Source: DASXRU01 sp034665305 (GTDB taxonomy: Bacteria > Acidobacteriota > Blastocatellia > Pyrinomonadales > Pyrinomonadaceae). From it: DNA of 64,000 nt. The translations under genes and the position numbers were made by a program. The DNA lies in NCBI GenBank assembly GCA_034665305.1, contig JAXDFZ010000018.1, positions 124,001 through 188,000 on the forward strand, in the 5' to 3' direction. The notes beneath the pieces were generated by a model. It saw only the letters and a program-made list of their open reading frames with translations. It made no database searches and was not told the origin of the DNA. Below are positions 60,630 to 64,000 of the stretch, one piece after another (position 1 is the first letter of the stretch; every line of letters begins with the position of its first letter).

Positions 60630-61139
60630 TTAGCGAGCCCGCTTTTTGGCGCTCTTCTTTTTCGCTTTCGTTCCCTGCGTAATCCGTTTCGGCGCTTTCT
60701 TTTTCGCGCCCGCCAGTTCCCCAAGCACTTCCGCGAAATCGAAGCCGAACAACTCATGAATCCGGGAGCTCAGCGCCGGCATAACCAGGCTGTGGCCGAC
60801 GGAGGATAGTTCGTCGACAATGCCGTCAGCAAAGGCGGCGATCTGGGACTTGTGTTTCGCGCCGCGCGTGTTCTTATGCGCATAGCCCAACGTGTAACCC
60901 AGGGCAAAGCCGGCCGACAGAGTTCCTAAACTCCATAGCAGCGGTTCCTTCTGAAAATTGTCGCGGTAGTCCAAGACGCCGCCGACAGTGTCCTTCACTG
61001 ACTCGACCTGGACCGCGACGGTATCTTTCAGTTGTTCGACTGTTTGCGAAAGAGAGTCACGCGTCTCTTTCAGGTGACGCTGCAGTTGCTCTTTGCTGGG
61101 TTCCTTTGCAGCTTTGTCGGTCACTGATGTCCTGCCCAT
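60630..61139 (-). CDS. DUF883-like membrane-associated protein
   Basis: A 169-aa protein: a charged, coiled-coil N-terminus (KEQLQRHLKETRDSLSQTVE, about 17-60), a single glycine-rich transmembrane helix (LLWSLGTLSAGFALGYTLGY, about 87-108), an amphipathic region and an unusually Lys-rich tail (GTKAKKKSAKKRAR). GGGAGG lies 6 nt before the ATG. The layout resembles the ElaB/YqjD (DUF883) or DUF3618 proteins, which bind ribosomes at the membrane in stationary phase; the relationship is suggestive only. Confidence 0.65.
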   Translation of the reverse strand: MGRTSVTDKAAKEPSKEQLQRHLKETRDSLSQTVEQLKDTVAVQVESVKDTVGGVLDYRDNFQKEPLLWSLGTLSAGFALGYTLGYAHKNTRGAKHKSQIAAFADGIVDELSSVGHSLVMPALSSRIHELFGFDFAEVLGELAGAKKKAPKRITQGTKAKKKSAKKRAR

Positions 61140-61355
61140 AGTTTCCTCCCTGCGTTCGTGAATTGGTCAGTTCAATTGTGGAAGATGCGTTTCATGATAA
61201 GCGATAGTCGCGCTTTTCTTAAGCTGGCACAGGTTGTGCCATGCATTGGTTAGGTTGCGCATTTCGCGCGCTGAAAAATCAATAGGGGGTATTTGTGCCG
61301 GAGCGGTTTACCCTGACCAGCCCGTTTCTCCCCTGATGCAGACCCCCTCAGCCAA

Positions 61356-61763
61356 ATGAGCGAGAAGAGAGTTCATTCCAGATTTGAAGTGTCCCTAACC
61401 GCCCAACTGCCCGGGGCTGCGCGGGGATACGAGTTTCGGATTGCCGACTTGTCGGCGGGTGGATGTTACGTGGATACGATTGCCGAGGTGATGATCGACG
61501 AAATTCTGTTAATCAGAATCCTGAAACCCGACAATCAATGGTTTGAATTGTGCGGGCAGGTGACCCATCATTTTCCGCGCCTCGGTTTCGGAATTCGTTT
61601 CCTGAACGTCGCTCAAGCAGAGCTGGAAGAGATCCAATTGTTACTTGCCGAAGCAGGTGCCACCCACGTGCCGTCGGCCATCTTGCCACTCCTCGAAACT
61701 TTATTGCCCGTTGAGCAACTCGACTCAAATCTGCCTGGAGTGATCATGCGGGCGGAGTTGTAA
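61356..61763 (+). CDS. PilZ-domain protein
   Basis: A 135-aa protein of the PilZ family, which binds the second messenger cyclic di-GMP. The RxxxR motif (R5-V-H-S-R9) and the (D/N)xSxxG motif (DLSAGG at about 31-36) are intact, followed by beta strands (FELCGQVTHHFPRLGFGIRF). A C-terminal helix and short tail extend beyond the usual domain. Effects on motility or surface-matrix production are inferred from the family; no target is adjacent. Confidence 0.88.
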   Translation: MSEKRVHSRFEVSLTAQLPGAARGYEFRIADLSAGGCYVDTIAEVMIDEILLIRILKPDNQWFELCGQVTHHFPRLGFGIRFLNVAQAELEEIQLLLAEAGATHVPSAILPLLETLLPVEQLDSNLPGVIMRAEL

Positions 61764-61808
61764 TAAGCGTGGAGTGAGCCGCCAAAAGCCTTCGCCATCA
61801 ATGTTGAT

Positions 61809-64000
61809 ATGACTGATCCAATACCAGACCTAACGGACGGGGATTCTGCTAAGCCCGTTGCCGCGCAACGATCAGTGTCGCCCCTTTGGCACCGCATCTA
61901 TTACTTGCTGGCGGCGTTTGATGTGCTCGTGGTGCTGCTAAGTCTTTTTCTCAGTCACCAGATACTGAATATTTACCACCATTCAGTTGAAGTAAATCAG
62001 AAGTGGGTTGAGCAACGTAATCAGGTCGCCGAACTCGGCACATTGGCCGGTGCAGTCAACGCACCGGGAAATGATATTTTCGCTTCGTACAATGTGAAAG
62101 GCGAGCGGGCCAGGACCGCTGTGGCGCTGCGCGCTTTCGACGAGCGCATGGCCTGGGTGGAGAAAGCTCTACTGACACACATCGAAAGTCGACGAAATAA
62201 CGACATCTCAATTCAGGCCGATGCTGAAAAGCTGCCGGAGGATCTAAACCAAATCAAAGCGGCCATGGGCGACATGACCGCGGAAGCCGAGCTGATCTTT
62301 TTCTACTTCGAAAAGAAAAGGCCCGAAGACGCCGGAAGGCGCCTGGCTACGATGGACCGAAAGTATGCGCGGGTATCTGCATCCTTCGCGCGCGCGCGGG
62401 CGCGCATCAGTGAAATCCAGGCAAAACTCTTCGCAAAAGAAACTGAATCCGCCGATATGCTCAGCAAACTTGAGCAGTTCCTCGCCCTCTTTATTTTGTT
62501 AATGGTCGCTGCCGCTGTCGCGTACGGCCGCAAGATAAAAAAACAAATCGAAACTGGCACCAGAGAAAAAGAAGGCTTCCTGGCAGAGCTGCATGCGGAA
62601 TTACTCGAGCGCAAAGGCATCGAGTCGGCTTTGCGTGAAAGTGAAGAAAAACACCGCGACCTTTTTGAGAATGCCAACGATATCATCTACACGCACGATC
62701 TGGCGGGTAACTACACCTCAACCAACAAAGCGTGCGAAAGAATAACCGGCTACTCAAAAGTTGAAGCGCTCCACATGAACATTGAAGGTGTGATCGCTCC
62801 CGAGTATCTCGAACATGCGAAAAAATTGCTGGCGCAGAAGACCAGTGAGAGAACTCCTTCAGCCTACGAACTGGAAATAGTTGCCAAAGACGGCCAGCGA
62901 ATTACGATTGAGGTTAATTCGCGCTTGACCTATGTTGACGGGAAACCCAACGGCGTGCAGGGCATGGCCCGCGATATTACTGAGCGCAAGCGGGCAGCCA
63001 GTGAGTTGCGAGAAAGCGAAAGACGCTTAAGCGATATGCTGGCAAACATCGAGCTGATCTCGGTGATGCTGGATCGCGACGCGAAGATCACCTACTGCAA
63101 TGATTATTTCCTGCGGCTAACGGGCTGGCGCCGTGACGAGGTGTTGGGCCGCGATTGGATGAAACTATTCACGCCGCCCGAGCGCCGAGATCAATTGACA
63201 ACCGTGCATCAGCAATTGCTGACTGACTCACCGATTGCCTGGCATCACGAGAATGAAATCTTAACCCGGACCGGCGGCAGAAACCTGATCAGGTGGAACA
63301 ACTCGGTGCTGCGCTCGGGCTCCGGCGAGGTCATCGGGACTGCGAGCATCGGCGAAGACATCACGGAGCGCAAAAGAGTCGAAGCGGAGCTTAAGAAGCG
63401 AGAGCAGGAACTGGTTGAATCACAGCACATTGCTTTGCTCGGTAGCTGGGAATGGGACGTCAAAACCAACACCACCAGCTGGTCGGATGCGCTTTTCCAT
63501 CTCTACGGTCTCGACCTGCAGAAACACACCTCCAGTTATGATGGCTATTTGGAATTGATTCATCCTGACGACCGCGAGCGCATCTCCCAAACGATAGAGA
63601 ACGTATTGGTAAGGAAGGAGAGTTGCTCCTATGAGCACCGCATCGTTCAGCCCGGTGGAGAGGTCCGTCACCATAATGTGAATTTAAAAGTCGCGCTCAA
63701 TGAGAATGGTGAGCCCGTCAAGCTCTTCGGTACTGCGCAGGACATTACTGACCGTATCCACATGGAGAACGAGTTGAAGCAGGCCCGCGATACCGCACTC
63801 GAATCGGCGCGGCTCAAGTCCGAATTTCTCGCAAACATGAGCCATGAAATCCGGACGCCGATGAATGGCGTCATCGGAATGACCGGCCTGCTCATGGACA
63901 CGGAATTGGACGAGGAGCAGCGCGACTTTGCCGAAACCATTCGGACCAGCGGCGACGCGCTGTTGACGATAATTAACGACATTCTTGACTTTTCGAAGAT
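61809..64000 (+). CDS. Multi-PAS membrane histidine kinase (3' partial)
   Basis: An open frame from ATG 61809 that is still open at the window edge (730 complete codons). Two transmembrane helices (about 30-50 and 225-245) enclose a periplasmic helical sensor of about 175 residues. Then come three PAS/PAC domains (about 285-395, 400-520, 525-640; DITERKRA, DITERKRV and DITDRIHM mark the PAC ends), and a HisKA domain with the phospho-His in NMSHEIRTPMNGVIGM near residue 679. The HATPase domain, and a likely receiver, lie beyond the window. It starts 46 nt after the PilZ gene on the same strand. Confidence 0.92.
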   Translation, partial: MTDPIPDLTDGDSAKPVAAQRSVSPLWHRIYYLLAAFDVLVVLLSLFLSHQILNIYHHSVEVNQKWVEQRNQVAELGTLAGAVNAPGNDIFASYNVKGERARTAVALRAFDERMAWVEKALLTHIESRRNNDISIQADAEKLPEDLNQIKAAMGDMTAEAELIFFYFEKKRPEDAGRRLATMDRKYARVSASFARARARISEIQAKLFAKETESADMLSKLEQFLALFILLMVAAAVAYGRKIKKQIETGTREKEGFLAELHAELLERKGIESALRESEEKHRDLFENANDIIYTHDLAGNYTSTNKACERITGYSKVEALHMNIEGVIAPEYLEHAKKLLAQKTSERTPSAYELEIVAKDGQRITIEVNSRLTYVDGKPNGVQGMARDITERKRAASELRESERRLSDMLANIELISVMLDRDAKITYCNDYFLRLTGWRRDEVLGRDWMKLFTPPERRDQLTTVHQQLLTDSPIAWHHENEILTRTGGRNLIRWNNSVLRSGSGEVIGTASIGEDITERKRVEAELKKREQELVESQHIALLGSWEWDVKTNTTSWSDALFHLYGLDLQKHTSSYDGYLELIHPDDRERISQTIENVLVRKESCSYEHRIVQPGGEVRHHNVNLKVALNENGEPVKLFGTAQDITDRIHMENELKQARDTALESARLKSEFLANMSHEIRTPMNGVIGMTGLLMDTELDEEQRDFAETIRTSGDALLTIINDILDFSK

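Overview
The window looks like a chromosomal stretch of an Acidobacteriota bacterium, most likely class Blastocatellia. This is inferred from the gene mix and not from any search: two VWFA proteins of the acidobacterial type, BlaI/M56 regulator pairs, a TonB receptor with an N-terminal carboxypeptidase-like domain, large DUF11 surface proteins, and many intergenic palindromes. It is coding-dense, on both strands, with moderately high GC. There is no phage, plasmid or CRISPR signature.

Layout. 1-8 kb: a KdsC-like phosphatase (cut by the window edge), a C-terminal processing protease, an isochorismatase-fold hydrolase, an XRE regulator paired with an ImmA/IrrE-like protein, a GAF-SpoIIE phosphatase and a PilT ATPase. 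8-13.5 kb: two VWFA proteins, a pilin-like secreted protein, tRNA-Gly(CCC), secreted proteins and a small excisionase-like HTH protein. 13.7-19 kb (minus strand): envelope proteins including an nDsbD-like lipoprotein and a DUF4349 lipoprotein, then an NtrC-type two-component pair. 19-25.5 kb (plus strand): a penicillin-binding protein, a secreted repeat-like protein, rnc, lepB and a YihY-type membrane protein. 25.5-35.8 kb (minus strand): infA, an RhlE-type helicase, a Gly-rich RRM protein, a receiver-only protein, a BlaI/M56-PepSY pair with a readable promoter and twin operators, a TonB receptor, a beta-helix protein and unknown secreted proteins. 36-42.6 kb: a DNA-binding/hydrolase/cyclase fusion, a hydrolase-TPR fusion, a repeat-invaded secreted protein, a DisA-related (DACNV-like) protein and a membrane protein that may start at ATT.

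42.8-59.8 kb is the most striking region. An ECF sigma factor, a zinc-finger anti-sigma factor and a secretin-N-like protein are followed by a structured leader and four secreted proteins of 197, 676, 1870 and 1948 residues. The 1870-residue protein carries DUF11 domains, an SdrD-B-like domain and a probable C-terminal outer-membrane barrel. It is translationally coupled (GTGA overlap) to the 1948-residue filamentous-repeat protein, which has a low-GC core. I propose this as a cell-surface adhesin or appendage system, as inference.

59.8-64 kb: a PAP2 phosphatase, a DUF883-like membrane protein, a PilZ protein and the start of a multi-PAS hybrid-type histidine kinase that runs off the window.

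A second theme is intergenic architecture. At least nine paired-hairpin palindromes about 90-190 bp long, of several unrelated sequence families, sit between genes. They often abut stop codons, and one half-element lies in frame inside a coding sequence.
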